Source: Bradyrhizobium sp. C9 (GTDB taxonomy: Bacteria > Pseudomonadota > Alphaproteobacteria > Rhizobiales > Xanthobacteraceae). Taken from it: a DNA stretch of 64,000 bases. The stretch spans positions 558,001 through 622,000 of the forward strand of contig NZ_NWTG01000001.1 of assembly GCF_002532045.1 (NCBI RefSeq), read 5' to 3'. A model generated the notes under the pieces. The model did not search any database and was not told the DNA's origin. It saw nothing but the letters and a program-made list of their open reading frames with translations. A program made the translations under genes and the position numbers. Below, piece after piece: positions 53,601 through 62,737 of the stretch; position 1 is the stretch's first letter, and the number at the start of each line of letters is the position of its first letter.

Positions 53601-55199
53601 CTATTCACCTTGCTTGGTCGCCCAGTACAGCAGCACCTGGTTGTCCGCGCGCTGGGTCAATTTGACCTTTTTCGACACGCCCCACACCAGCGGTTGCTGA
53701 TGCAGCGGAATGTAGCCGTAGTCCTTGATGACGATTTCGTAGGCTTGCTTGATCAACTGGTCGCGCTTGGCCGTGTCGCTCTCGACCAGGACCTTGTCGG
53801 TGAGCGCGTCGACTTCCTTGTTGCAATAGCCGCCGAGATTGGCCTCGCCCCGGGTCGAATCCTTCGGATCGTCGCGGCAGCCGAGGATGTCGTGCAGCAC
53901 GTTGTGCGAGTCTGACGTCGCGGGCGTCCAGCCCAGCATGAAGAACGAGGTCTGGTAACCGCCGGGCTTCAGCACCTTGCCGAAATACTGCGCCTTCGGC
54001 TGCGCCAGCAGGTTCACCTTGACGCCGATGCGGGCCAGCATGCCGACCACCGCCTGGCAGATCGCGGCGTCGTTGACGTAGCGGTCGTTCGGGCAATCCA
54101 TCGTGACTTCGAAGCCGTTCGGATAGCCGGCCTCCGCCAGCAGCTTCTTGGCGCCTTCCGGATCGAGCTTCGGCCGGGTGAACTCCTTCGACAGCGGATA
54201 GAGCTCGGGCGCGATCATCAGGGTCGAGGGCGTCGACATGCCGCGCATCACGCGGGTCTTGATCAGGTCGACGTCGATCGCCTTGTAGAAGGCTTCGCGG
54301 ACCTTGATGTCCTTGAACGGATTCTTGCCCTTGACGTTGGAATACAGCAGCTCGTCGCGCGCCATGTCCATGCCGATGAAGATGGTGCGGATCTCCGGCG
54401 CGGTCATGACGGTGGCGACGCCGCTGGAATTGACGCGCTGGATGTCCTGCAGCGGAACCGGTTCGATGACATCGACCTCGCCCGAGAGCAGCGCGGCGAC
54501 GCGGGTGGCGTCGGAGCCGATCGGGGTGAAGATGATCTCCTTGAGATTATGCTCGGGCTTGCGCCAATAGCCGGCAAACGCCTTGAACACGGTCTTCACG
54601 CCGGGCTGGTGGCTCTCGATCGTGAAGGGGCCGGTGCCGTTCTCGTGCAGCGCCGCGTAGCTCGGCGTGGTCGCGGAGGCCGGCGTCGGTGCGACCGAGT
54701 TGTTCTCCTCGCACCACTTCTTGTCCATGATGTACCAGCTATCCCATTGCGAGGTCAGGATGGGATTGGGCGAGTCCAGCGTCACGTCGACCGTGTAATC
54801 GTCGACCTTGGTGAACTTGGCGTCGGCCGGCACGTTGCTGAGGAAGTTGGAGCCCTTGGCGCGGACGCGATCGGCGGAGAACAGCACGTCGTCGGCGGTG
54901 AAGGGGTCGCCATTGTGGAATTTCACGCCCTTGCGCAGATGGAAGCGCCATTTGGTCGGGCTCAGCGTTTCCCAGCTTTCGGCCAGCGCCGGGATGATCT
55001 TGAGGTCCTTGTCGCGCGCGGTGAGGCCTTCGTAGACGTGCGCGTGGTGCGCGATCGTCGTGGTTTCCTTCAGCGTGTACGGATCCAGCGACTTTAGCTC
55101 GCCCTGATTGGCATATTTCAGCGTCTGGGCCGATGCCGGCAAGGCAAAGGCGACGAGCGCGACGGCAGCCGCCGCAAACGAACTCCAACGTACCGACAT
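53601..55199 (-). CDS. Peptide-type ABC transporter substrate-binding protein (SBP family 5, set 2)
   Basis: A 532-residue periplasmic protein. Signal peptide SSFAAAAVALVAFALPASAQ, then TLKYANQGELKSLDPYTLKE and the LRKGVKFHNGDPFTADDVLF signature. Four internal Cys occur (KKWCEEN, MDCPND, AICQAV, GCRDD). First gene of the minus-strand run. Upstream in-frame sequence is intergenic and rejected because the signal peptide fixes the ATG at 55199. It differs from the SBP at 43322, so the two importers probably take different ligands. Confidence 0.93.
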   Translation of the reverse strand: MSVRWSSFAAAAVALVAFALPASAQTLKYANQGELKSLDPYTLKETTTIAHHAHVYEGLTARDKDLKIIPALAESWETLSPTKWRFHLRKGVKFHNGDPFTADDVLFSADRVRAKGSNFLSNVPADAKFTKVDDYTVDVTLDSPNPILTSQWDSWYIMDKKWCEENNSVAPTPASATTPSYAALHENGTGPFTIESHQPGVKTVFKAFAGYWRKPEHNLKEIIFTPIGSDATRVAALLSGEVDVIEPVPLQDIQRVNSSGVATVMTAPEIRTIFIGMDMARDELLYSNVKGKNPFKDIKVREAFYKAIDVDLIKTRVMRGMSTPSTLMIAPELYPLSKEFTRPKLDPEGAKKLLAEAGYPNGFEVTMDCPNDRYVNDAAICQAVVGMLARIGVKVNLLAQPKAQYFGKVLKPGGYQTSFFMLGWTPATSDSHNVLHDILGCRDDPKDSTRGEANLGGYCNKEVDALTDKVLVESDTAKRDQLIKQAYEIVIKDYGYIPLHQQPLVWGVSKKVKLTQRADNQVLLYWATKQGE

Positions 55200-55446
55200 G
55201 TGATCCCGCGTCCCCGTTTTTGTCCGCCGGCTGCTTTGTCCGGCTGGTATTATTGATGCATGTTGCCAGAGTTTACCGGCTGCGCAAGCGCGATTTCCCA
55301 AAGGGTTAATCACCTTGCGCGGGTGCAGCGCAATGAATGCGATATGAGAGTAGGCGGTTGGTGCGCTCGCGTGACATTCGACTTTCGGAGTGCCGCTTGC
55401 CGGCAGCCGGAGCGATCGCCGGCGAGGCCGGTTGATGCCGATCGCG

Positions 55447-55459
55447 CCAATCGGTTCGG
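55447..55459. promoter_or_regulatory. Degenerate copy of the CCAAACGGTTTGG operator-like motif
   Basis: CCAATCGGTTCGG matches the two intact downstream copies at 11 of 13 positions, with its centre 23 bp from the next copy. Confidence 0.4.
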
Positions 55460-55469
55460 AGCGGTCGCT

Positions 55470-55482
55470 CCAAACGGTTTGG
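55470..55482. promoter_or_regulatory. Operator-like palindrome CCAAACGGTTTGG, copy 1
   Basis: A CCAAAC-G-GTTTGG dyad, perfect apart from its single central base. Its centre is 24 bp from that of copy 2. It lies 141 bp upstream of the DUF6489 start. Confidence 0.6.
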
Positions 55483-55493
55483 AGCCGTCGTTT

Positions 55494-55506
55494 CCAAACG
55501 GTTTGG
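55494..55506. promoter_or_regulatory. Operator-like palindrome CCAAACGGTTTGG, copy 2
   Basis: Identical to copy 1; the two are followed by GTTGACCA, a possible -35-like element for the rightward operon. Confidence 0.6.
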
Positions 55507-55622
55507 TTGACCATAACGGATGATTGAGGCCGACCAGACATCGGGGCAGGTACGGCTCGCTTGCGTGACCGGCCCCGTCCCGGCGATACTGCGGCGAGCC
55601 AGGCGCATTTGAGGAGGCGGAT

Positions 55623-55877
55623 ATGAAGGTCAACGTCGAGATAGATTGTACGCCCCTTGAAGCGCGGCAGTTCTTCGGCCTGCCGGACGTGGCGCCGATG
55701 CAGAACGCGGTGATGGACCGGCTGCAGCAGCAGATGCTGTCGAACATCGAGAAGGTTTCGCCGGAAGCGTTGATGCAAAGCTGGTTCACCTTCGATCCCA
55801 AGCTCGCCGAGCGCTTCCAGGACATGTTTGTGACGATGGCCGGTCTCGGCGGCATGGGCAAGAAGGACAAGAAATAG
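55623..55877 (+). CDS. DUF6489-family small protein
   Basis: An 84-residue protein, MKVNVEIDCTPLEARQFFG start, containing a helical segment (VMDRLQQQMLSNIEKVSPEA) and a Lys-rich tail (GKKDKK). It matches DUF6489 as I recall it; the function is unknown. GAGGAGG precedes the ATG. Its TAG overlaps the GTG of the alpha/beta hydrolase by one base, so they are coupled. It is the promoter-proximal gene of the lipid operon. Confidence 0.85.
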   Translation: MKVNVEIDCTPLEARQFFGLPDVAPMQNAVMDRLQQQMLSNIEKVSPEALMQSWFTFDPKLAERFQDMFVTMAGLGGMGKKDKK

Positions 55878-56677
55878 TGGCGGCCGCGAAAGGGAGCGCC
55901 GATAGGACCGAACGCCGATTGCGCCCGCCCAGCCTGTTTCTGATGCTGGCGGAAGCGCGCGGCGTGCTCGAGCTGAATTCGAGCCTGCTGCTGTCGCCGC
56001 TGCTGATGCAGGCCCCGAAGGGTGACGGTCATCCAGTGCTGGCGCTGCCCGGCTTCCTCGCCAGCGACCTGTCGATGGCGCCGATGCGGCGCTATCTGAA
56101 GCAGCTCGGCTATGACGCTTACGCCTGGAACATGGGCCGCAATTTCGGCGGGATCTCCAGCAGGCGGGCTGCGCTGCGCGACCTGCTGAAGCGGGTCCAT
56201 GAAGCGTCGGGGCGCAAGGTTTCGATCATCGGCTGGAGCCTCGGCGGCGTCTATGCGCGCGACCTGGCGTCGCAGATGCCGGAGCTCGTGCGTTCCATCG
56301 TCACGCTCGGCAGCCCGTTCGCCGACGACATCCGCGCCACCAACGCGACCCGGCTGTACGAGCTGCTGTCCGGCGAGGGGGTGGACGATATTCCCGAGAT
56401 TCGCGCGGCGATCGCCGGCGACATGCCGGTGCCGGCAACCTCGATCTATTCCCGCACCGACGGCATCGTGAACTGGCGGACCTCGCGGGTGCGGCCGTCG
56501 GTAACCGCCGAGAACATCGAGGTGCATTTCGCCAGCCATCTCGGCCTCGGCGTCAACCCCGCAGCTTTGTGGGCGATCGCGGACCGGCTGGCACAGCCGG
56601 AAGGGGAGTTCCGGCATTTTGACCGCTCGGGCCCCTTTGCCATTGCCTATGGGCCGGCAGAACAGGCACTATCCTGA
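55877..56677 (+). CDS. Alpha/beta-hydrolase, lipase/esterase-like
   Basis: A 266-residue hydrolase. Strand-turn VLALPGFLASD provides the oxyanion region, nucleophile Ser121 is in GWSLGG, a likely Asp is in SRTDGIVNW, and the His in HFASHLGLG. The GTG start overlaps the preceding stop. No secretion signal is evident. Lipase/esterase or acyltransferase chemistry fits the neighbouring WS/DGAT gene. Confidence 0.85.
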   Translation: MAAAKGSADRTERRLRPPSLFLMLAEARGVLELNSSLLLSPLLMQAPKGDGHPVLALPGFLASDLSMAPMRRYLKQLGYDAYAWNMGRNFGGISSRRAALRDLLKRVHEASGRKVSIIGWSLGGVYARDLASQMPELVRSIVTLGSPFADDIRATNATRLYELLSGEGVDDIPEIRAAIAGDMPVPATSIYSRTDGIVNWRTSRVRPSVTAENIEVHFASHLGLGVNPAALWAIADRLAQPEGEFRHFDRSGPFAIAYGPAEQALS

Positions 56678-56735
56678 CCGAACGACGAGAAGCGCCGCCA
56701 AGGCGCCCGCGTGAGTTGGCTCTCGGGAGGAAATC

Positions 56736-58286
56736 ATGAGCGACGCCAAGAAGCTGTCCTCGCTGGACGCATCGTTTCTGTATCTGGAAACGCCGGAAAT
56801 GCCGATGCATGTCGGCAGCATGGCGATCTTCCGGCTGCCCGACGGCTACAAGGGCGACTTCTTCGAGGAGTTCAAGGCGATGATCGCCTCGCGGCTGCAC
56901 GTCGCGCCGATCCTCAAGGCGCGCCTGCAGAAGGCGCCGCTCGACATCGATCACCCCTCCTGGGTCGAGGACGACCAGTTCGACATCGACCGCCACATCT
57001 TCCGCGCCAGCCTGCCTGCGCCGCACGACCGCGCGACGCTGGAGCGCATCGTCGGCTGGATGCACGCCAAGCTGTTGAACCGCGCCCGCCCGCTCTGGGA
57101 GTTCTACGTCTTCGAGGGCATGAAGGACAACGAGATCGGGCTCTATTCCAAGATGCACCACGCCTGCATCGACGGCGGCGCCGGTGCGGCGCTGACCAGC
57201 ATGATCTACGACCTGACGCCGGTGCCGCGGCAGATCGAGCCGCCGAGCGCGAAAAAGATCGCGCAGGAGCCGCGCGACATCGCGGCCAATCTGATCGACG
57301 CCTATCAGCAGCTCTGGACCCAGCCGTTCGAGGCGGCAGCCGCCGCGCAGAAGAGCCTGGAGCTGCCGCGCTCCGGCAAGAGCGACCTCGGCTCGATCCT
57401 GTTCGACAACGCCATGTTCCAGATCGAGAGCGCGGTGAAATTCGCAGGCTCCATGCCGACCGTGCTCAAGAGCCTGTCCGACGTCGTCGCCAAGGTCGCC
57501 GATCCGAGGTCGCGCGAGAGCCTGCAGGCGATGTCCTCGCCGCCGACCATCCTCAACAAGGCGATCTCGTCGGAGCGCAGCTTTGCCGGCACCTCGATCT
57601 CGCTGTCGCGCGCCAAGGCGCTGGCGAAAGCATCGGGCGGCAAGCTCAACGACGTCGTGCTGGCGCTCGCTTCGGGCGTGGTGCGGCGCTATCTGATCAG
57701 CCAGGGCGCGCTGCCGAACAAGTCGCTGACGGCCGGCGTGCCGATCTCGCTGCGCGAGGAGGGCAACGCCGAATCCAACAACCAGGTGTTCGGCATGATC
57801 TGCTCGATCGCGACCGACGTCGAGGATCCGAAGAAGCGGCTGGAAACCATCATCGCGCAGTCCACCAAGTCCAAGGAGATGTCGCATCCGCTGCGCGCCC
57901 TGGTGCCGCAGGTCTCCAACATCTCGCTGCTGGGGGCGCCGATCGTGGTCCAGGTCTTGGCGTTGCTCTACAGCCGCTCCGATCTCTCCAACGTGCTGCC
58001 GCCTGCGATCAACATCACGGTGTCGAACGTGCCGGGGCCGCGGCAGACGCTGTACGCGGCCGGCGCGGAGCTGCTGCACATCTTCCCGGTTTCGATCTCG
58101 ACCCACGGCGTGGCGCTCAACATCACCGTGCAGAGCTACCGCGATCAACTCGATTTCGGCTTCATCGTCGGCGCCAACATCATTCCGCACGTGCAGGTGA
58201 TGTGCGACATGCTGCCGCTCGAATTCGATGCACTCGAGGCGGCGTTCGCGCCCCCGCCTGCCGACATCAAGGGCGCGGCCGAATAG
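56736..58286 (+). CDS. Wax ester synthase/diacylglycerol acyltransferase (WS/DGAT) family protein
   Basis: A 516-residue WS/DGAT-like acyltransferase. The catalytic HHxxxDG motif is HHACIDG (His141, His142, Asp146). Other family features are the N-terminal LSSLDASFLYLETPEMPMH (quoted in part), PLWEFYVFEG, and a C-terminal NITVSNVPGPR. It transfers an acyl group from acyl-CoA to an alcohol or diacylglycerol. GGGAGG precedes the ATG. It starts 58 bp after the hydrolase gene. Confidence 0.93.
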   Translation: MSDAKKLSSLDASFLYLETPEMPMHVGSMAIFRLPDGYKGDFFEEFKAMIASRLHVAPILKARLQKAPLDIDHPSWVEDDQFDIDRHIFRASLPAPHDRATLERIVGWMHAKLLNRARPLWEFYVFEGMKDNEIGLYSKMHHACIDGGAGAALTSMIYDLTPVPRQIEPPSAKKIAQEPRDIAANLIDAYQQLWTQPFEAAAAAQKSLELPRSGKSDLGSILFDNAMFQIESAVKFAGSMPTVLKSLSDVVAKVADPRSRESLQAMSSPPTILNKAISSERSFAGTSISLSRAKALAKASGGKLNDVVLALASGVVRRYLISQGALPNKSLTAGVPISLREEGNAESNNQVFGMICSIATDVEDPKKRLETIIAQSTKSKEMSHPLRALVPQVSNISLLGAPIVVQVLALLYSRSDLSNVLPPAINITVSNVPGPRQTLYAAGAELLHIFPVSISTHGVALNITVQSYRDQLDFGFIVGANIIPHVQVMCDMLPLEFDALEAAFAPPPADIKGAAE

Positions 58287-58297
58287 GAATTCCTGCA

Positions 58298-59293
58298 ATG
58301 ATCGACATGCCACCGCTGCAGTTCGCCGAGACGAACGGCATTCGCATGGGGTTTTACGAAGCAGGCCCCAAGACCGACACGCCGCCCGTGGTGCTGTGCC
58401 ACGGCTGGCCCGAACTGGCGTTCTCCTGGCGCCACCAGATCAAGGCGCTGAGCGAGGCCGGCATCCGGGTGATTGCGCCGGACCAGCGCGGCTATGGCGC
58501 GACCGACCGGCCGGAGCCGGTCGAGGCCTACGACATGGAGCACCTGACCGGCGACCTGGTCGGCCTGCTTGACCATCTCAAGATCGACAAGGCGATCTTC
58601 GTCGGTCACGACTGGGGCGGCTTCGTCGTCTGGCAGATGCCGCTCAGGCATCATCAGCGGGTCGCCGGTGTCGTCGGCGTCAACACGCCGCATTTGAACC
58701 GCGCGCCGATGGACCCGATCGCGCTCTTCCGCCAGCGTTTCGGCGACCAGATGTACATCGTCCAGTTCCAGGATCCGGCGCGCGAGCCCGACCGGATCTT
58801 CGGCAGCCGCGTCGAGCAGACCTTCGATGCATTCATGCGCAAGCCGGCGGCCCGCCCGCCGGGCGCGCCGGAGGAACAGCCGATCGCCGGCGTCGGCGCC
58901 TCGCCGCGGCTCAACCTGGCGTTCCCGCAGATGATCGCCAACTACGACGCCAAGCACGATCCGCGGACGCCGATCCTGTCGGCCGAGGAGAAGAAGGTGT
59001 TCGTCGACACCTTCACCAGGACCGGCTTCACCGGCGGCATCAACTGGTATCGCAACTTCACCCGCAACTGGGAACGGTCGGCGGGACTCGACCATCACGT
59101 GCGGGTGCCGTCGCTGATGATCATGGCCGAGAACGACGCGGTGCTTCCGCCCTCGGCCGCCGACGGCATGGAGAAGCTGGTGCCGGACCTCGAAAAATAT
59201 CTGGTCCATGACAGCGGCCACTGGACGCAGCAGGAAAAGCCGGACGAGGTCAGCTCCAAGCTGATCGAGTGGCGTAAGCGAAAATTCGGATAG
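58298..59293 (+). CDS. Epoxide hydrolase-like alpha/beta-hydrolase
   Basis: A 331-residue protein. HGWPE is the oxyanion-hole motif, nucleophile Asp105 lies in GHDWGG (Asp rather than Ser, hallmark of epoxide hydrolases and haloalkane dehalogenases), and the His is in SGHWTQQE. Cap-domain Tyr candidates are in NWYRNF and MYIVQF, as required to protonate an epoxide. It starts 11 bp after the acyltransferase stop. A fatty-acid epoxide made by the downstream P450 is an attractive substrate, but that is inference. Confidence 0.9.
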   Translation: MIDMPPLQFAETNGIRMGFYEAGPKTDTPPVVLCHGWPELAFSWRHQIKALSEAGIRVIAPDQRGYGATDRPEPVEAYDMEHLTGDLVGLLDHLKIDKAIFVGHDWGGFVVWQMPLRHHQRVAGVVGVNTPHLNRAPMDPIALFRQRFGDQMYIVQFQDPAREPDRIFGSRVEQTFDAFMRKPAARPPGAPEEQPIAGVGASPRLNLAFPQMIANYDAKHDPRTPILSAEEKKVFVDTFTRTGFTGGINWYRNFTRNWERSAGLDHHVRVPSLMIMAENDAVLPPSAADGMEKLVPDLEKYLVHDSGHWTQQEKPDEVSSKLIEWRKRKFG

Positions 59294-59296
59294 TGG

Positions 59297-59428
59297 TCAT
59301 CCTGAGGTGCGCGCCGGCTTCGGCGCGCCTCGAAGGATGAGAGGGACTGAAGCAAACGGCCATCCTTCGAGACGCGCGCGGTGCGCGCTCCTCGAGCAAT
59401 AACGGCAAAGCCGTTATGCAGGGATGAC
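59297..59428. repeat. Type-D palindromic intergenic repeat (TCATCCTGAGG...GGATGA)
   Basis: TCATCCTGAGGTGCGCG...CGCGCCTCGAAGGATGA (59297-59340) forms one imperfect hairpin. CATCCTTCGAGACGCGCGCG with GCGCGCTCCTCGAG forms a second. AACGGCAAAGCCGTT (59401-59415) forms a third. The cluster lies between the epoxide hydrolase and the P450 fusion gene. Confidence 0.7.
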
Positions 59429-59455
59429 GGCGCGTAGTGAGGGGGCAATCTCGAC

Positions 59456-62400
59456 ATGGCATCCGGCAACAGACTGAGTCCGATCCCGCATCCGCCGACG
59501 AAGCCGGTGGTCGGCAACATGCTGTCGCTGGATTCGAACGCGCCGGTGCAGCATCTCGTCAAGCTCTCCAAGGAGCTCGGGCCGATCTTCTGGCTCGACA
59601 TGATGGGCGCGCCGATCGTGATCGTCTCCGGTCACGATCTGGTCGACGAGCTCTCCGACGAGAAGCGCTTCGACAAGGCGGTGCGCGGCTCGCTGCGCCG
59701 GGTGCGCGCGGTCGGCGGCGACGGGCTGTTCACCGCCGACACCAAGGAGCCGAACTGGAGCAAGGCGCACAACATCCTGATGCAGCCGTTCGGCAACCGC
59801 GCCATGCAGTCGTATCACCCGAGCATGGTCGATATCGCCGAGCAGCTGGTCAAGAAATGGGAGCGCCTCAACGCCGACGAGGAGATCGAGGTCGTCCACG
59901 ACATGACGGCGCTGACCCTCGACACCATCGGACTGTGCGGCTTCGACTATCGCTTCAATTCGTTCTATCGCCGCGACTACCACCCCTTCGTGGAATCGCT
60001 GGTGCGCTCGCTCGAAACCATCATGATGACCCGCGGCCTGCCGCTCGAAGGCCTGTGGATGCAGAAGCGGCGCAAGACGCTCGCCGACGACGTCGCCTTC
60101 ATGAACAAGATGGTCGACGAGATCATCGCCGAGCGCCGCGGCAACACCGCCGCGACCGACGACAAGAAGGACATGCTGGCCGCGATGATGACCGGCGTCG
60201 ACCGCGCCACCGGCGAGCAGCTCGACGACGTCAACATCCGCTACCAGATCAACACGTTTTTGATCGCCGGCCACGAGACCACCAGCGGCCTGCTGTCGTG
60301 CACGATCTATGCGCTGTTGAAGCATCCCGAGGTGCTGAAGAAGGCCTATGAGGAGGTCGACCGCGTCCTTGGTCCCGACCTCGATGCGCGGCCGACCTAT
60401 CAGCAGGTGACGCAGCTCACCTACATCACCCAGTGCCTGAAGGAGGCGCTGCGGCTATGGCCGCCGGCGCCGGCCTACGGCATCGCGCCGCTCAACGACG
60501 AGACGATCGGCGGTAAGTACAAGCTGAAGAAGAACACCTTCATCACCATCCTGGTGATGGCGCTGCATCGCGATCCCTCGGTCTGGGGCCCGAACCCCGA
60601 TGCGTTCGATCCCGAGAATTTCAGCCGCGAGGCGGAGGCCAAGCGGCCGATCAACGCCTGGAAGCCGTTCGGCAACGGCCAGCGCGCCTGCATCGGCCGC
60701 GGCTTTGCCATGCACGAGGCGGCGCTCGCGATCGGGATGATCCTGCAGCGCTTCAAGCTGCTCGACGCGCATCGCTACCAGATGCATCTGAAGGAGACGC
60801 TGACGGTCAAGCCCGACGGCTTCAGGATCAAGGTGCGGCCGCGCGACGACAGGGATCGTGGCGCGTTCGCCGGCAGCACCGGCGCGGTTGCGGCAGCGCC
60901 GAAGGCACCGCGCGCGCCGACCACGCGTCCCGGCCACAACACGCCGATGCTGGTGCTCTACGGCTCCAACCTCGGCTCGGCCGAGGAGTTGGCGACCCGG
61001 ATGGCCGATCTGTCGGAGATCAATGGTTTTGCCACACGACTTGGCCCGCTGGACGATTATGTCGGCAAGCTACCGGAGGAGGGCGGCGTCCTGATCATCT
61101 GCGCGTCCTATAACGGCGCGGCACCGGACAATGCGACGCAGTTCGTCAAATGGCTTGAGACCGACCTGCCGAAGGATGCCTTCGCCAAGGTGCGTTATGC
61201 GGTGTTCGGCTGCGGCAACAGCGATTGGGCCGCGACCTACCAGTCGGTACCGCGCTTCATCGACGAGCAGCTGACCAAGCATGGCGCCCGCGCCGTCTAT
61301 CCGCGCGGCGAGGGCGATGCGCGCAGCGATCTCGACGGTCAGTTCCAGAAATGGTTCCCGGAGGCCGCGAAGGTCGCGACCAAGGAATTCGGCATCGACT
61401 GGAATTTCACCCGCACCGCCGAGGACGAACCGCTCTATGCGATCGAGCCGGTGGCGCAGGGCGCGGTCAACACCATCGTGACGCAGGGCGGCGCGGTGCC
61501 GATGAAGGTGCTCGCCAACAACGAGCTGCAGAACAAGGAAGGTGCCCATCCGTCGGAGCGCTCGACCCGGCATATCGAGGTCGAGCTGCCGGCCAATCTG
61601 AAGTATCGCGTCGGCGATCATCTCAGCGTGGTGCCGCGCAACGATCCGACCCTGGTCGATTCCGTGGCGCGTCGGTTCGGCTTCCTGCCGGCCGACCAGA
61701 TCCGCCTGCAGGTCTCCGAAGGCCGCCGCGCGCAGCTACCGGTCGGCAACGCCGTCTCGGTCGGGCGGCTGCTCACCGAGTTCGTCGAGCTGCAACAGGT
61801 CGCGACCCGCAAGCAGATCCAGATCATGGCCGAGCACACCCGCTGCCCGGTTACCAAGCCGAAGCTGATGGCCTATGTCGGCGACGACGATGCCGCGGCC
61901 GAGCGCTATCGCATCGAGGTGCTGGCGAAGCGCAAATCGGTGTTCGACCTGCTCGAGGAATATCCGGCCTGCGAGCTGCCGTTCCACCTCTACCTCGAAA
62001 TGCTGTCGCTGCTGGCGCCGCGCTATTACTCGATCTCGTCGTCTCCGGCGGGCGGGCCTCAGCGCTGCAGCGTCACCGTCGGGGTGGTGGAAGCGCCTGC
62101 GAGCTCGGGCCGCGGCATCTACAAGGGGATCTGCTCGAACTATCTGGCGCGCCGCCGCGCCGGCGACACCGTCCACGCCACGATCAAGGAGACCAAGGCC
62201 GGCTTCCGCCTGCCTGACGACAACGCCGTGCCGATCATCATGATCGGACCGGGCACGGGCTTAGCCCCATTCCGTGGCTTCCTGCAGGAGCGCGCCGCGC
62301 GCAAGGCAAAGGGCGCGACGCTGGGGCCTGCGATGCTGTTCTTCGGCTGCCGCCATCCGGAGCAGGACTTCATCTATGCGGATGAGCTGAAGGCGTTTGC

Positions 62401-62689
62401 CGCCGATGGCGTCAGCGAGCTCTACACCGCCTTTTCGCGCGCCGACGGGCCGAAGACCTATGTGCAGCATCTCGTTGCCACGCAGAAGGATCGCGTCTGG
62501 GAGCTGATCCAGAAAGGCGCGATCGTCTATGTTTGCGGCGACGGCGGCAAGATGGAGCCCGACGTCAAGGCGACGTTGATGTCGATCTATCGCGAGCGCA
62601 CTGGAGCCGACGCCGACGCGGCCGCGCGCTGGATCGAGGAGATGGGCACCAGGAACCGCTACGTGCTCGACGTCTGGGCCGGAGGGTAG
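59456..62689 (+). CDS. CYP102-type cytochrome P450/NADPH-P450 reductase fusion
   Basis: A 1077-residue self-sufficient P450. Heme domain: I-helix AGHETTSG, ExxR in KEALRLWPPAP, heme Cys412 in FGNGQRACIG. Linker about 460-495. FMN (flavodoxin) domain from about 497 (VLYGSNLGSAEELA), FAD motif RYYSISSSP (about 855), NADPH site GPGTGLAPFRGFLQER (about 929), C-terminal DVWAGG Trp. It aligns with BM3 with an offset of five: Phe87 is kept (Phe92), but Arg47 and Tyr51, which hold the carboxylate of fatty acids, read Ala52 and Ile56. It should hydroxylate or epoxidise a hydrophobic substrate, not necessarily free fatty acids. Separated from upstream genes by a repeat, so it may have its own promoter. 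Confidence 0.95.
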   Translation: MASGNRLSPIPHPPTKPVVGNMLSLDSNAPVQHLVKLSKELGPIFWLDMMGAPIVIVSGHDLVDELSDEKRFDKAVRGSLRRVRAVGGDGLFTADTKEPNWSKAHNILMQPFGNRAMQSYHPSMVDIAEQLVKKWERLNADEEIEVVHDMTALTLDTIGLCGFDYRFNSFYRRDYHPFVESLVRSLETIMMTRGLPLEGLWMQKRRKTLADDVAFMNKMVDEIIAERRGNTAATDDKKDMLAAMMTGVDRATGEQLDDVNIRYQINTFLIAGHETTSGLLSCTIYALLKHPEVLKKAYEEVDRVLGPDLDARPTYQQVTQLTYITQCLKEALRLWPPAPAYGIAPLNDETIGGKYKLKKNTFITILVMALHRDPSVWGPNPDAFDPENFSREAEAKRPINAWKPFGNGQRACIGRGFAMHEAALAIGMILQRFKLLDAHRYQMHLKETLTVKPDGFRIKVRPRDDRDRGAFAGSTGAVAAAPKAPRAPTTRPGHNTPMLVLYGSNLGSAEELATRMADLSEINGFATRLGPLDDYVGKLPEEGGVLIICASYNGAAPDNATQFVKWLETDLPKDAFAKVRYAVFGCGNSDWAATYQSVPRFIDEQLTKHGARAVYPRGEGDARSDLDGQFQKWFPEAAKVATKEFGIDWNFTRTAEDEPLYAIEPVAQGAVNTIVTQGGAVPMKVLANNELQNKEGAHPSERSTRHIEVELPANLKYRVGDHLSVVPRNDPTLVDSVARRFGFLPADQIRLQVSEGRRAQLPVGNAVSVGRLLTEFVELQQVATRKQIQIMAEHTRCPVTKPKLMAYVGDDDAAAERYRIEVLAKRKSVFDLLEEYPACELPFHLYLEMLSLLAPRYYSISSSPAGGPQRCSVTVGVVEAPASSGRGIYKGICSNYLARRRAGDTVHATIKETKAGFRLPDDNAVPIIMIGPGTGLAPFRGFLQERAARKAKGATLGPAMLFFGCRHPEQDFIYADELKAFAADGVSELYTAFSRADGPKTYVQHLVATQKDRVWELIQKGAIVYVCGDGGKMEPDVKATLMSIYRERTGADADAAARWIEEMGTRNRYVLDVWAGG

Positions 62690-62737
62690 GTTTGATCCGG
62701 GCTACGCAAACGCGTGGGCCATGTTACAAGCTGCCGC

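Larger units (their letters stand above)
55200..55622. other. Divergent promoter region between peptide importer and lipid operon
   Basis: About 420 bp with no gene. It must hold the promoters for the leftward SBP gene and the rightward DUF6489 operon. The right-hand part contains an array of palindromes (55447-55506). No other repeat was recognised. Confidence 0.6.

Noticed and set aside
56553..58313. 586-codon minus-strand open frame
   Set aside because: Antisense to the WS/DGAT gene carrying the HHACIDG motif.
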